Below are positions 6,920-14,389 of a stretch of DNA of 26,197 nt, in pieces (within the stretch, counting starts at the first letter, position 1; the number at the start of each line of letters is the position of its first letter). The notes beneath the pieces were generated by a model. That model saw only the letters and a list, made by a program, of their open reading frames with translations. It was not told the origin of the DNA and made no database searches. The DNA is from CAZGTQ01 sp964528575. GTDB lineage: Bacteria; Planctomycetota; UBA1135; GCA-002686595. The DNA lies in NCBI GenBank assembly GCA_964528575.1, contig CAZGTQ010000452.1:1-26197 (forward strand), read 5' to 3'. The translations under genes and the position numbers were made by a program.

Positions 6920-7929
6920 AGAGCTTCCGGATGGTGATGCCCGAGACGACCGACGAGGCGCTCGCGGCGCTGCCGACGGGCGGCTGGGACGAGGCGACGA
7001 CGCGCGTGCTCGCGGGCGGCCAGGACCTGCTCACCGAGATGAAGGAGCATCTCGTCGAGCCCGAGCGACTCGTCAACATCAAGGGGCTCTCCGCGCTGCG
7101 CGGCAAGCACCAGGAGCCGGGCGAGGACGTCGCGATCGGCGCGCTCGTCACGCTCGCGCAGCTCGCGCGCGACGAGCAGCTCCGCGCGAGCTACCCGCTG
7201 CTCTGCGAGGCAGCCGAGTCGATCGCGAGCCCGCAGATCCGCACGCTGGCGACGCTCGGCGGCAACCTGTGCCAGCGTCCGCGCTGCGTCTACTACCGCA
7301 ACGAGCACGCGGTCTGCCTCAAGAAGGGCGGCGACGAGTGCTTCTCGTACGGCGGCTACAGCAAGTACAACGCGATCCTCGGCGGCGGCCCGTCGTACAT
7401 CGTGCACCCCTCGGACATGGCGCCGGCGCTCGTCGCGAGCGACGCGCGCGTGTTCGTGCAGTCGCCCCGTTCTGCGGACGTGGCGGGCGGCGAGCGGAGC
7501 ATGGCGCTCCAGGCGCTCTACACGCTCCCGTCCGAGGGCGACGTGACGCGCGAGACGGTGCTGGCGCCGAACGAGCTCGTGACGTACGTGACCGTGCCGG
7601 CGCGCCTGGCGGGCTGGCGCAGCACGTACCTCAAGTTCCAGGAGCGGACGAGCTTCGACTTCGCGCTCGCGTCGGTCGCGCTCGCCTGCCGCATGGACGG
7701 CGACGTGATCGCGGAGGCGCGGCTGTGCCTCGGCGGCGTCGCGCCGATCCCGTGGCGCTGCGAGTCGACCGAGCAGCTCCTCGTCGGCCGCCGCATCGAC
7801 GACGAGACGTGCCGCGCGGCGGGCGAGGATGCGCTCGCCGGCGCGGAGCCGCTCGAGCACAACGGTTACAAAGTCCCGCTGACGAAGGGCCTGATCACCA
7901 AGGCCCTGCGCACGATCGCGAGGGGGTAG
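6916..7929 (+). CDS. Mo-hydroxylase FAD subunit with four-Cys insert (PaoB-type)
   Basis: 337 residues from a GTG at 6916 that overlaps the previous stop (GTGA), with GGAGGT at 6905-6910. The FAD_binding_5/CO-dehydrogenase flavoprotein plan is clear: an N-terminal loop VLAGGQDLLTEMKE that binds the FAD pyrophosphate, then IASPQIRTLATLGGNL, and later HPSDMAPAL and KFQERTSFDFALASVALA. Between GGNL and HPSD there are four cysteines (NLC, PRC, AVC and DEC within about 30 residues). An insert at this place binds a 4Fe-4S cluster in PaoB and in the 4-hydroxybenzoyl-CoA reductase beta subunit, so an extra cluster is likely here. It closes the catalytic three-gene core in the order Fe-S, Mo, FAD. The electron acceptor is unknown. 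Confidence 0.93.
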   Translation: MKSFRMVMPETTDEALAALPTGGWDEATTRVLAGGQDLLTEMKEHLVEPERLVNIKGLSALRGKHQEPGEDVAIGALVTLAQLARDEQLRASYPLLCEAAESIASPQIRTLATLGGNLCQRPRCVYYRNEHAVCLKKGGDECFSYGGYSKYNAILGGGPSYIVHPSDMAPALVASDARVFVQSPRSADVAGGERSMALQALYTLPSEGDVTRETVLAPNELVTYVTVPARLAGWRSTYLKFQERTSFDFALASVALACRMDGDVIAEARLCLGGVAPIPWRCESTEQLLVGRRIDDETCRAAGEDALAGAEPLEHNGYKVPLTKGLITKALRTIARG

Positions 7930-7933
7930 AGCG

Positions 7934-8152
7934 ATGCCCGAGCCCGTCCAGCCGCCGATCAGCCCGTTCTGCGTTCACTTGCGCAGCAAGAAGTACTATT
8001 TCCTCCAAGGTCCCGCGCTCGAGGAGGAGGACCTCCTCGACGCGAGCGGCGACTGCTGGTGCAGCGCGACGGCGATGAAGATCGGCCCCGACAAGGAGGT
8101 GGTCGACCCGCGCGACTGCCGCAACGGCCGCCCCTGCTTCGAGTCCCTCTGA
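7934..8152 (+). CDS. Small cysteine-rich protein of unknown function
   Basis: 72 residues beginning four bases after the FAD-subunit stop, with a G-rich AGGGGG site overlapping that stop, so it belongs to the same operon. There are five cysteines: Cys13, the pair C41-W-C43, Cys62 and Cys68, in SPFCVHLRSKKYYFLQ, SGDCWCSATAMKIGPD and DPRDCRNGRPCFES. No signal peptide or membrane helix is seen. The spacing suggests a metal or iron-sulfur site, or a folded zinc knuckle-like module. The family is not recognised with certainty; the position directly after a Mo-hydroxylase core suggests a maturation or electron-transfer accessory, which is inference only. Codon use and GC match the neighbours, arguing for a real gene. 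Confidence 0.8.
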   Translation: MPEPVQPPISPFCVHLRSKKYYFLQGPALEEEDLLDASGDCWCSATAMKIGPDKEVVDPRDCRNGRPCFESL

Positions 8153-8186
8153 CCACGCCTCGTCCCCGATCGTCCCGGAGCCCGTC

Positions 8187-8975
8187 ATGATCCTCAAAGC
8201 CACCGTCGCGCTCGCCGCCGCGGGCGCCGCCCTCGCCTACGTCTTCTGCCCCGGCGACTGCCCGCTCGCGGGCGCGCTGCCCGAGGACTGCTGCGCGTCG
8301 GCTCCCGCCGTCGTGGCCGCCGCGCCGGCGGCGCCGTGCTCGGCCGTCGCGTCGGTCGCGTCCGTGTCTTCGTCTTCGTCTTCCTGCTCCGACGCCGTCG
8401 CCGCGCCCGTGCGCGGCCGCTACGTCGAGGCGCGCACCGCGAGCGTCTTCGCCGGCGCGTGCCACTACGGCGGCGAGCGGACGACCGCGGGCCGCGAGGC
8501 GGTCCTCGCGTGGAAGATCGAAGCGGGCGCGCACGAGGGCGTCTCGCTCGCCGGGCTCGATGTGGTCGCGGTCGTCGCGGCGCAGGACAACCTCGCCGAC
8601 GCCGCGGAGCGCGAGTCGATCGTCTACCTGCCTGAGGGCACGGACGATGCGACGCGCGACGCCGCGCTCGCCTGGCTCGAGAGCGAGCACGCCGCCGCCG
8701 TCGGCACCGTGCGCGACGTCCGCCTTGCCGCGATCGAGCTCGAGAGCGCGAACGGCTCGTTCGCCGTCCGCGCGGGCGACGCGGTGCGCCTCGTCGGCTC
8801 GGACGTCGCCGACCGCGCGTGCTGTAAGATGCCCTCCAACGTCTGGTACCGGCCGTTCGCGAAGGTCGAGCAGCCGATCGTCGGCCGCGTCGACGAGTTC
8901 GCCTGCGACGAACAGGCGCTCGACCGCCGCTGGAGCACGAGCGGCGAGAACTGCGCCTTCACGGGCGCGTTCTGA
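8187..8975 (+). CDS. Membrane-anchored DUF1326-like protein with Cys-rich linker
   Basis: 262 residues from an ATG at 8187 with GGAG at 8177-8180. A hydrophobic N-terminal helix (about 5-20) is followed by a Cys-rich, low-complexity linker (FCPGDCP, EDCCAS, then Ala/Val/Ser runs up to about residue 72). The globular part opens with GRYVEARTASVFAGACHYGG and ends with STSGENCAFTGAF, the two ends characteristic of DUF1326 proteins, which have no established function. It also contains a CC pair (RACCKMPS). The anchor places the domain outside the cytoplasm, the same side as the exported Mo-hydroxylase. The gene is 34 bases after the small Cys-rich gene and is probably in the same operon. Six of its Ser codons come from a short tandem repeat. 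Confidence 0.8.
   Translation: MILKATVALAAAGAALAYVFCPGDCPLAGALPEDCCASAPAVVAAAPAAPCSAVASVASVSSSSSSCSDAVAAPVRGRYVEARTASVFAGACHYGGERTTAGREAVLAWKIEAGAHEGVSLAGLDVVAVVAAQDNLADAAERESIVYLPEGTDDATRDAALAWLESEHAAAVGTVRDVRLAAIELESANGSFAVRAGDAVRLVGSDVADRACCKMPSNVWYRPFAKVEQPIVGRVDEFACDEQALDRRWSTSGENCAFTGAF
8367..8384 (+). repeat. 6-bp tandem repeat (tcttcg x3, last copy variant)
   Basis: Two exact tcttcg units plus tcttcc encode the Ser run in the linker of the DUF1326-like protein. The unit is a multiple of three, so copy number changes would lengthen the linker without breaking the frame. Confidence 0.6.
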
Positions 8976-9253
8976 GCGTCGATCTCAGTCCTGAGCTCGA
9001 GGAGCTGTTCCAGCGCAAGGGTCGTTTGGGCCTCTACGACAACGAGAACGAGGTCGTGCGCGAGGCGCTCCGCCTCTTGGCGGAGCGGGATCGTCTGCGC
9101 GACGCGCACGTCGCGGGGCTGCGGCGCGCGTTGGCCGAGGGGCTGGAGCAGGCGGACCGAGGCGAGCTCATCGACGGCCCCGAGGCCGTGGCAGAGGTCC
9201 GGCAGGCGTTGCGGCAGCAGTGGAAGTCGGACACGCCGCCGGGCGAACGGTGA
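8972..9253 (+). CDS. ParD-type ribbon-helix-helix antitoxin, likely CTG start
   Basis: 93 residues if begun at CTG 8972. The frame reads SVDLSPELEELFQRKGRL, then YDNENEVVREALRLLAERD. This is the ParD/CC2985-type antitoxin: a beta strand for DNA contact, then two helices, with an acidic C-terminal tail that would bind a toxin. There is no in-frame ATG, GTG or TTG upstream of the TTG at 9026, and starting at 9026 would delete the DNA-binding strand and half of helix 1. The CTG overlaps the stop of the DUF1326-like gene as CTGA, in the same geometry as the ATGA and GTGA junctions elsewhere in the window. CTG initiation is therefore the best reading, with coupling to the gene before. A recent start-codon mutation is the alternative. 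No intact toxin gene follows. Confidence 0.75.
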   Translation: MSVDLSPELEELFQRKGRLGLYDNENEVVREALRLLAERDRLRDAHVAGLRRALAEGLEQADRGELIDGPEAVAEVRQALRQQWKSDTPPGER

Positions 9254-9279
9254 GTCGGGTGTAGCGCTTGGCTGCGTCG
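9250..9279 (+). pseudogene. Possible vestige of a ParE toxin gene
   Basis: A GTG at 9250 overlaps the antitoxin stop (GTGA), as parE starts usually do. The frame reads VSRV, stop, RLAAS, stop, compatible with the usual ParE beginning (M-S-R-x-x-L-x-x-x-A). It then runs into the end of the convergent gene at 9286. The match is only about ten codons, so the call is tentative. Confidence 0.3.
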
Positions 9280-9285
9280 TAGCCG

Positions 9286-11313
9286 TCAGCGCAGGACCGG
9301 GATCGTGACGTCGTCGCCCGCGGTGAAGCGGCCCTCGATCGAGCAGCCGGAGAGCCACGGGTTGCCGAGCGCGACGCCGAAGTGGATGGCGCCGAGGTAG
9401 ATCTTCTCCAGATCGAACGCGCCGAGGACGATGCGGAACGTCCCGTCGGGCGCGAGCTCGGCGTCGTAGATGATTCGGTCCTCGCCGACGCCCACCACCT
9501 CGAGCTGCGCGAAGAGCTCCGCCGGAATGCGTTCGACGCCGTCGAGCCGGCCGGTGACGACGCGCTCGCTCGCCGGCAGCTCGAGCAGCAGCGGGCCCAT
9601 GCCGTGCGCGAGGTCGAGGTCGCGCGCGAACGCCGCGACCGTAGAGTAGACGCAGCTCTCCGGCCCCGGGCCGTACACGTATCCGTCGTGCACGCCGGTG
9701 CGCACGTGGCCGATCGCGAACGAGCCGTCGGCCGCGACGAGCCCCGCGCTCCCCCGGCCGCTCGCGCGGTGGAGCAAGCTGAGCGTCGCGCCGTCCACGC
9801 ATTCGGGCGCGCCGCGCAGCACGCCCTCGACGCGCAGCTCGGGACGGAGCTCGAGCGCGACGACCTGGTCGCGCTCGCCGCTCGTCTCGAATTCGCGATC
9901 GAACGCGTCGAAGCCCGCACTCTGCAGTTGGATCCGGATCGTGCCGTCCGTGAACGCGCCGAGCTCGAGCGGGCGCGACGTGTCGACGAGATCGCGCTCG
10001 ATGGCGACGGCCTCGTCGAGAACGGTGGCGCGCAGCTCGGCGGCGGGGAGCCAGTAGTACTCCAGCTCGACGTCGCGCAGGAAACGCGGCGGCGCGACGA
10101 GCTGCACCGCGAAGCGGCCGAGCGCGGGAAGCGCGAGCTCGCCGACGTCGCGGCGCTCGCCCGGCGCGAGCGGCGCGACCGGCAGCGTGACGCGGCCGGA
10201 CGCGAGCGTGATCTCGAGCCGCAGCCCTGAGCCCGGCGGCAGCTCGTCGACGACGAAGCTCGTTCCGTCGAGGCTCGCGTCGCGCTGCCACGGACGCCAG
10301 TCCGCACGCGCGTCCAGCGCGCAGGTGATCGAAGTCACGGCCACGCCCGCGGGGACGCGGCCGACCATCGACGCGCTGCGTCGCAGGACGACGGTCACGT
10401 CCGGCGGGGGCGAGCCGAGCTCGGGCATCACGGTCGTGCGTTCGTAGCCCGGTGCTTGCGCCGCGAGCATGTAGCGCGACGTCGCGCTCGGCGTCGCGAT
10501 CGCGAAGGAACCGTCGGCCGCGCTCGTCGCGGACGTATACGCGTAGGTGAGGATCGCTCCCTCGATCGGCCGGGACTCGACGTCGACGACGCGGCCCTTC
10601 AGCACCGTCGTCCGCGCGAGCTCGAGCGTGACGTGCGTCTCGCGGGGCGCCACGTTCGCGCCGCGGGTCGCGTGCCCATCGGCGAACGCGTGCACGCGCG
10701 CTGCCTCTCGCAGCGGCAGCCCAAGAGCCGCGCGGCCCGCGGAGTCCGTCGATTGCGAGTCGAACGTCTCGTAGCGAAGCAGACTCGTCGCCGTGACCTG
10801 CGCGCCCTCGATCGGCGCCTGCTCGTGGTCGACGACCTGGACGACGAGCGTGCGCCGCCGGTGCAGCACGAGCGTGCCGAGGTCGCACGGCGCGACGACG
10901 CGCGCGCGCAGCGGCGCGACGCCCTCGGCTTCGATCGACAGCTCCACTTCGCCCGGCGGGACCTCGAGCGCGAAGCGGCCGTCCGCGCCGCTGCGGAACG
11001 ACTGGCCCGCGACGTCACATCGCGCGCCGGCGACCGGAGCGCCCTCGTCGTCGACGAGCGTGCCCTCGACGAGCGCGACGGGCGCCGCGGCCGGCGGCAC
11101 GGCCGCGCGCTCGTGCGCGCCCGGCGCGACCGCGATGGGCGCGACCTCGCCCGCACCGGCGTCGGCCGAAGTCTCGCTCGCGAGCCGTTCGACCGGCGTC
11201 GACTGCGCGGACGGCTCGATGCCGTCGCGCGACGGATCGCGCGCGAGCGACCACGCGAGGACGAGCGCAGCGGCCGCGAGCAGCACGACGAAGCCGATCG
11301 CTCGCGCACTCAT
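9286..11313 (-). CDS. Membrane-anchored protein with carboxypeptidase-regulatory-like domains
   Basis: 675 residues starting at an ATG (11313). An N-terminal hydrophobic segment (about 6-23) acts as anchor or uncleaved signal and is followed by a Pro/Ala/Ser-rich linker. Several Ig-like/transthyretin-like beta domains follow, recognised by the repeating pattern VEGTLVDDEGAPVAGARC-DVAG, FRSGADGRFALEVPPG, VVDVESRPIEGAILTY, SAADGSFAIATPS, and again VAADGSFAIGHV. These are CarboxypepD_reg-like repeats found in large surface and envelope proteins. No peptidase active site is seen. The gene starts 10 bases after the fadE stop, so it is probably last in the leftward transcript. A structural or adhesion role is inference. 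Confidence 0.8.
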   Translation of the reverse strand: MSARAIGFVVLLAAAALVLAWSLARDPSRDGIEPSAQSTPVERLASETSADAGAGEVAPIAVAPGAHERAAVPPAAAPVALVEGTLVDDEGAPVAGARCDVAGQSFRSGADGRFALEVPPGEVELSIEAEGVAPLRARVVAPCDLGTLVLHRRRTLVVQVVDHEQAPIEGAQVTATSLLRYETFDSQSTDSAGRAALGLPLREAARVHAFADGHATRGANVAPRETHVTLELARTTVLKGRVVDVESRPIEGAILTYAYTSATSAADGSFAIATPSATSRYMLAAQAPGYERTTVMPELGSPPPDVTVVLRRSASMVGRVPAGVAVTSITCALDARADWRPWQRDASLDGTSFVVDELPPGSGLRLEITLASGRVTLPVAPLAPGERRDVGELALPALGRFAVQLVAPPRFLRDVELEYYWLPAAELRATVLDEAVAIERDLVDTSRPLELGAFTDGTIRIQLQSAGFDAFDREFETSGERDQVVALELRPELRVEGVLRGAPECVDGATLSLLHRASGRGSAGLVAADGSFAIGHVRTGVHDGYVYGPGPESCVYSTVAAFARDLDLAHGMGPLLLELPASERVVTGRLDGVERIPAELFAQLEVVGVGEDRIIYDAELAPDGTFRIVLGAFDLEKIYLGAIHFGVALGNPWLSGCSIEGRFTAGDDVTIPVLR

Positions 11314-11323
11314 CGGCCCGCTC

Positions 11324-13744
11324 CTACGCCGGCAGCTCCACGTACTGCCCGGGGTCGAACGCGTCGACCGCGATCGCCGCGTCGCGCATCTTCGCGGCGG
11401 CGCGGACGAGCTCGCGTTCCTTCGCGTCGAGCACGCCGGCGTCCACCGCGCGGTCGACGAGCGTCACGGCCGGCTCCTTGTCGAGCTGCTTCGCGTGCAC
11501 CGCCTCGCGCAGCTTCTTGCGCACGCCGCGCGCCGCGAGCGCGGCCTGGAGCGCCGCTTCGACCGTGCCGAGGCCGGGCTCGCCGAAATCGGGGCGGTAC
11601 GCGTCGGGCGTGAGCGAGTCGCGCGCTTCGCCGCCATCGAGCACGGCGCGCGCGACCATCGCGCCCAGGCGGTCGTCCGGCTCGCGGAAGCGCGCGCCGA
11701 GCGGGAACAGGACCGGGCGCAACAGCCACGCGACTGGACGCATCGGCAGGTTGTCGAGCACGCCGAGCAGCGCTTCCTGGACGCGCACGAGCGCGTGCTC
11801 GGTGCACCAGCGCACGATCGGCAGGTCGCGCTGGGGCTGCTCGTCGTCGACGAAGCGCTTCAGCGTCGCCGACGCGATGTACATCCACGAGAGCGCGTCG
11901 GCCAGCCGCCCGGTCAACGCCTCGCGGAACTTGAGCGAGCCGCCGAGCGTGCCCATGCAGACGTCGGAGAGCAGCGCGAACGCGGCGCTCATCCGCGTCA
12001 GGTCGCTGAACGTCGCGCCCATCGGGCCGCCGATCGGCGCGGGCGCGAGGCTGCCGCCCGAGAGGCCGAGCAGGAACGAGCGCGCGGCGTTCGTGAACAC
12101 GAAGCCGACGTGGCCGAAGAACGCTTCGTCGAACGCGTCGACGTCGCGCGCGGCCGCAGCCGTGATCTCGCGCTGCGCGAACGGATGGCAGCGCAGCGCT
12201 CCCTGGCCGAACACGATCATCGAGCGCGTCAGGATGTTGGCGCCCTCGACCGTGATCGCGACCGGGACGGCCTGGTACGCCGGCGCGATCATGTTGCGCG
12301 GCCCCCGCACGATGCCCGCTCCGCCGACGATGTCCATCGAGTCGTTGACGACCTGGCGCATCGCTTCGGTGAGATAGCGCTTCGCGATCGCCGTCAGCAC
12401 GGACGGCTTCTGCCCCTGGTCGATCGCGCCGAGCGTCAGCAGCCGCGTCGCGTCGACGAAGTACGTCCGTCCCACGATCCGCGCCACGACCTCCTCGACG
12501 CCCTCGAAGCGGCCGATCGGCAGCCCGAACTGCTCGCGCACGGACGCGTACGCGCTGACGCCGCGCGTGCACGCCTGGCACGCCGCGGCCGCCATCGACG
12601 GCAGCGAGATCCCGCGGCCGGCGGCGAGCGTCTGCATCAGCATGCGCCAGCCGACGCCCGCCATCTGCGCGCCGCCGATGATGTTGTCGACCGGCACGAA
12701 GACGTCGGTGCCGGTCGTCGGGCCGTTGTGGAACGGCACGCCGAGCGGGTCGTGACGCCGGCCGATCTCGACGCCCGGGAGGTCGGCCGGCACGAGGATG
12801 CACGTGATGCCGACCTCCTCCTCGCCGCCGAGCAGCCCGTCGGGATCGAAGAGCTTGACGGCGAGCCCGAGCAGCGTCGACACCGACGAGAGCGTGATGT
12901 AGCGCTTGTCCCAGTTCAGCCGGATGCCGAGCACGCGCGCGCCGCGGTACTCGCCGTGGCACACGACGCCGCGGCTCGTCATCGAGCCCGCGTCCGAGCC
13001 CGCGCCCGGCTCGGTCAGCGCGAAGCAGGGCACCTCCTCGCCGCGCGCGAGGCGCGGGAGCCAGTAGCTCTTCTGCTCGTCGGTGCCGTAGTGGAGGATC
13101 AGCTCCGCCGGCCCGAGCGAGTTCGGGATCATCGCCGTGACGCCGAGCACGACGCTGCGCGACGACAGCTTCGTCACGACCGCCGAGTGTCCGACCGCGC
13201 TGAACCCGAGGCCGCCGTAGCGCTGCGGCACGATCATGCCGAAGAAGCGGTGCTGCTTGAGGAACGCCCACACTTCGGGCGGCAGGTCGCCGCGCCGCGC
13301 GACGTCCCAGTCGTTCGTCATGCGGCAGACGTCCTCGGCGGGGCCGTCGAGGAACGCGCGCTCCTCCGCGGTGAGCGGCGGCGAGCGGAACGCGAGCAGC
13401 TCCTTCCAGTCGGGCTTGCCCGAGAACAGCTCGGCGTCCCACCAGACGGTGCCCGCCTCGAGCGCCTCGCGCTCGGTGTCGCTCATGCGCGGCAGGATCG
13501 GCGCGATCGCGCGCAACAGGCGTGGCGTGACGACCGCGCGCCGCAGTGCGGGGATCCCGAAGAACGCGGCCAACGCGACGAACACGAGCGTCGTCGTCCA
13601 GAACAGGATCGGCGACTCGACCCCGCTCGACGCCCACCACGCGATCGCCGCGGCGCACGGCAACGCCCACGCCCAGTACGACCAGCCCTTGCACAAGAGC
13701 GCCAGGGCGAGCAGGAGCAGGGCCAGAGCGATGGCGACACCCAT
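11324..13744 (-). CDS. fadE: Acyl-CoA dehydrogenase, FadE type
   Basis: 806 residues from an ATG at 13744, near the length of E. coli FadE (814). A GTG at 13762 would add six residues, and neither start has a well-placed ribosome site. Two hydrophobic segments lie at the N-terminus (about 5-60), as in membrane-associated FadE. The central part is the acyl-CoA dehydrogenase fold: an FAD/acyl site with CFALTEPGAGSDAGSM, NWDKRYITLSSVS, a flavin-binding region GRGISLPSMAAAACQ, REQFGLPIGRFEGVEE and EGANILTRSMIVFGQGALRCHP. The C-terminal DUF1974-like extension is present. It carries out the first step of beta-oxidation, making trans-2-enoyl-CoA. The gene lies in a leftward run with glpD, suggesting lipid catabolism. 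Confidence 0.95.
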   Translation of the reverse strand: MGVAIALALLLLALALLCKGWSYWAWALPCAAAIAWWASSGVESPILFWTTTLVFVALAAFFGIPALRRAVVTPRLLRAIAPILPRMSDTEREALEAGTVWWDAELFSGKPDWKELLAFRSPPLTAEERAFLDGPAEDVCRMTNDWDVARRGDLPPEVWAFLKQHRFFGMIVPQRYGGLGFSAVGHSAVVTKLSSRSVVLGVTAMIPNSLGPAELILHYGTDEQKSYWLPRLARGEEVPCFALTEPGAGSDAGSMTSRGVVCHGEYRGARVLGIRLNWDKRYITLSSVSTLLGLAVKLFDPDGLLGGEEEVGITCILVPADLPGVEIGRRHDPLGVPFHNGPTTGTDVFVPVDNIIGGAQMAGVGWRMLMQTLAAGRGISLPSMAAAACQACTRGVSAYASVREQFGLPIGRFEGVEEVVARIVGRTYFVDATRLLTLGAIDQGQKPSVLTAIAKRYLTEAMRQVVNDSMDIVGGAGIVRGPRNMIAPAYQAVPVAITVEGANILTRSMIVFGQGALRCHPFAQREITAAAARDVDAFDEAFFGHVGFVFTNAARSFLLGLSGGSLAPAPIGGPMGATFSDLTRMSAAFALLSDVCMGTLGGSLKFREALTGRLADALSWMYIASATLKRFVDDEQPQRDLPIVRWCTEHALVRVQEALLGVLDNLPMRPVAWLLRPVLFPLGARFREPDDRLGAMVARAVLDGGEARDSLTPDAYRPDFGEPGLGTVEAALQAALAARGVRKKLREAVHAKQLDKEPAVTLVDRAVDAGVLDAKERELVRAAAKMRDAAIAVDAFDPGQYVELPA

Positions 13745-13819
13745 GGGCGTCAGGTTAACCACTCCACCGGGGCCCCGACCCTGTCCCGCAAGCCGAATTC
13801 GCCTACGGACTCGTTCGAA

Positions 13820-14341
13820 TCAGCGCGAGAGCCAGAGGCCCCCGACGTCGTCCGCCGTGTCGATGGCGCCGTCGGGGCCTGCGCTCGAAACGCGCCACTG
13901 GCCGTCGGCGAGCTCGAAACGCAGCTCGCGCTCCCACGGATCGTCGAGGCCGGCTTCGCGCAGGATCGCGTTGCCTTCGACCTCGTCGGGCACGTACCCG
14001 TGGTCGTCGATCCAACTGCGGACGAGCTGCGTGCCCGCCGCGATCTCGGCTTCGGCTTGCTCGCGTAGCTTCTGCGTCTCGACGAAGTCGACGACCTCGC
14101 GCCCGGCCGACAGCAAGACGATGGCGATCACGACCGCCGCGAGCGTTCCGAGCCCGCTGATGAGCACGCCTGCCGTCGCGAGCCCGCGCGGCTCCTTGCG
14201 CAGTCCGAAGAAGCTCACGACGAGCGAGATCGGGCTGAGGAAGCCGCCCGTACAGAGGAACACGAGCGAGAGGATGAAGCCCGTCGTGCCCGCCGTGTTC
14301 GTCTCCGACGGCTGGGGGACCGGGTGCGGCTGGTCGGTCAT
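13820..14341 (-). CDS. Two-helix membrane protein with pseudopilin-like C-terminus (paralog 1)
   Basis: 173 residues from an ATG at 14341. The ORF extends further up, but this start matches the protein beginning MTDQPHPVPQPSETN. A DUF4190-like hydrophobic hairpin follows (GFILSLVFLCTGGFLSPISLVVSFFGL, then GVLISGLGTLAAVVIAIVLL). An extracytoplasmic domain of about 90 residues has LVRSWIDDHGYVPDEVEGN, DDPWERELRFELADGQWRV and ends with SSAGPDGAIDTADDVGG. The last motif is typical of the calcium-binding C-terminus of type II secretion major pseudopilins (GspG), but the prepilin N-terminus and its cleavage site are absent. It is 48 bases downstream of a second gene with the same domain. Function is unknown. 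Confidence 0.8.
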   Translation of the reverse strand: MTDQPHPVPQPSETNTAGTTGFILSLVFLCTGGFLSPISLVVSFFGLRKEPRGLATAGVLISGLGTLAAVVIAIVLLSAGREVVDFVETQKLREQAEAEIAAGTQLVRSWIDDHGYVPDEVEGNAILREAGLDDPWERELRFELADGQWRVSSAGPDGAIDTADDVGGLWLSR

Positions 14342-14389
14342 GGCCCCGGAGCATACGCGCGCGGCGATGCGCGCATTCGCCAAAAGGGG

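Noticed and set aside
4128..7929. Specific assignment as xanthine dehydrogenase or CO dehydrogenase
   Set aside because: The Tat signal, gene order and four-Cys FAD subunit fit a periplasmic aldehyde-type oxidoreductase better, and no residue seen fixes the substrate.
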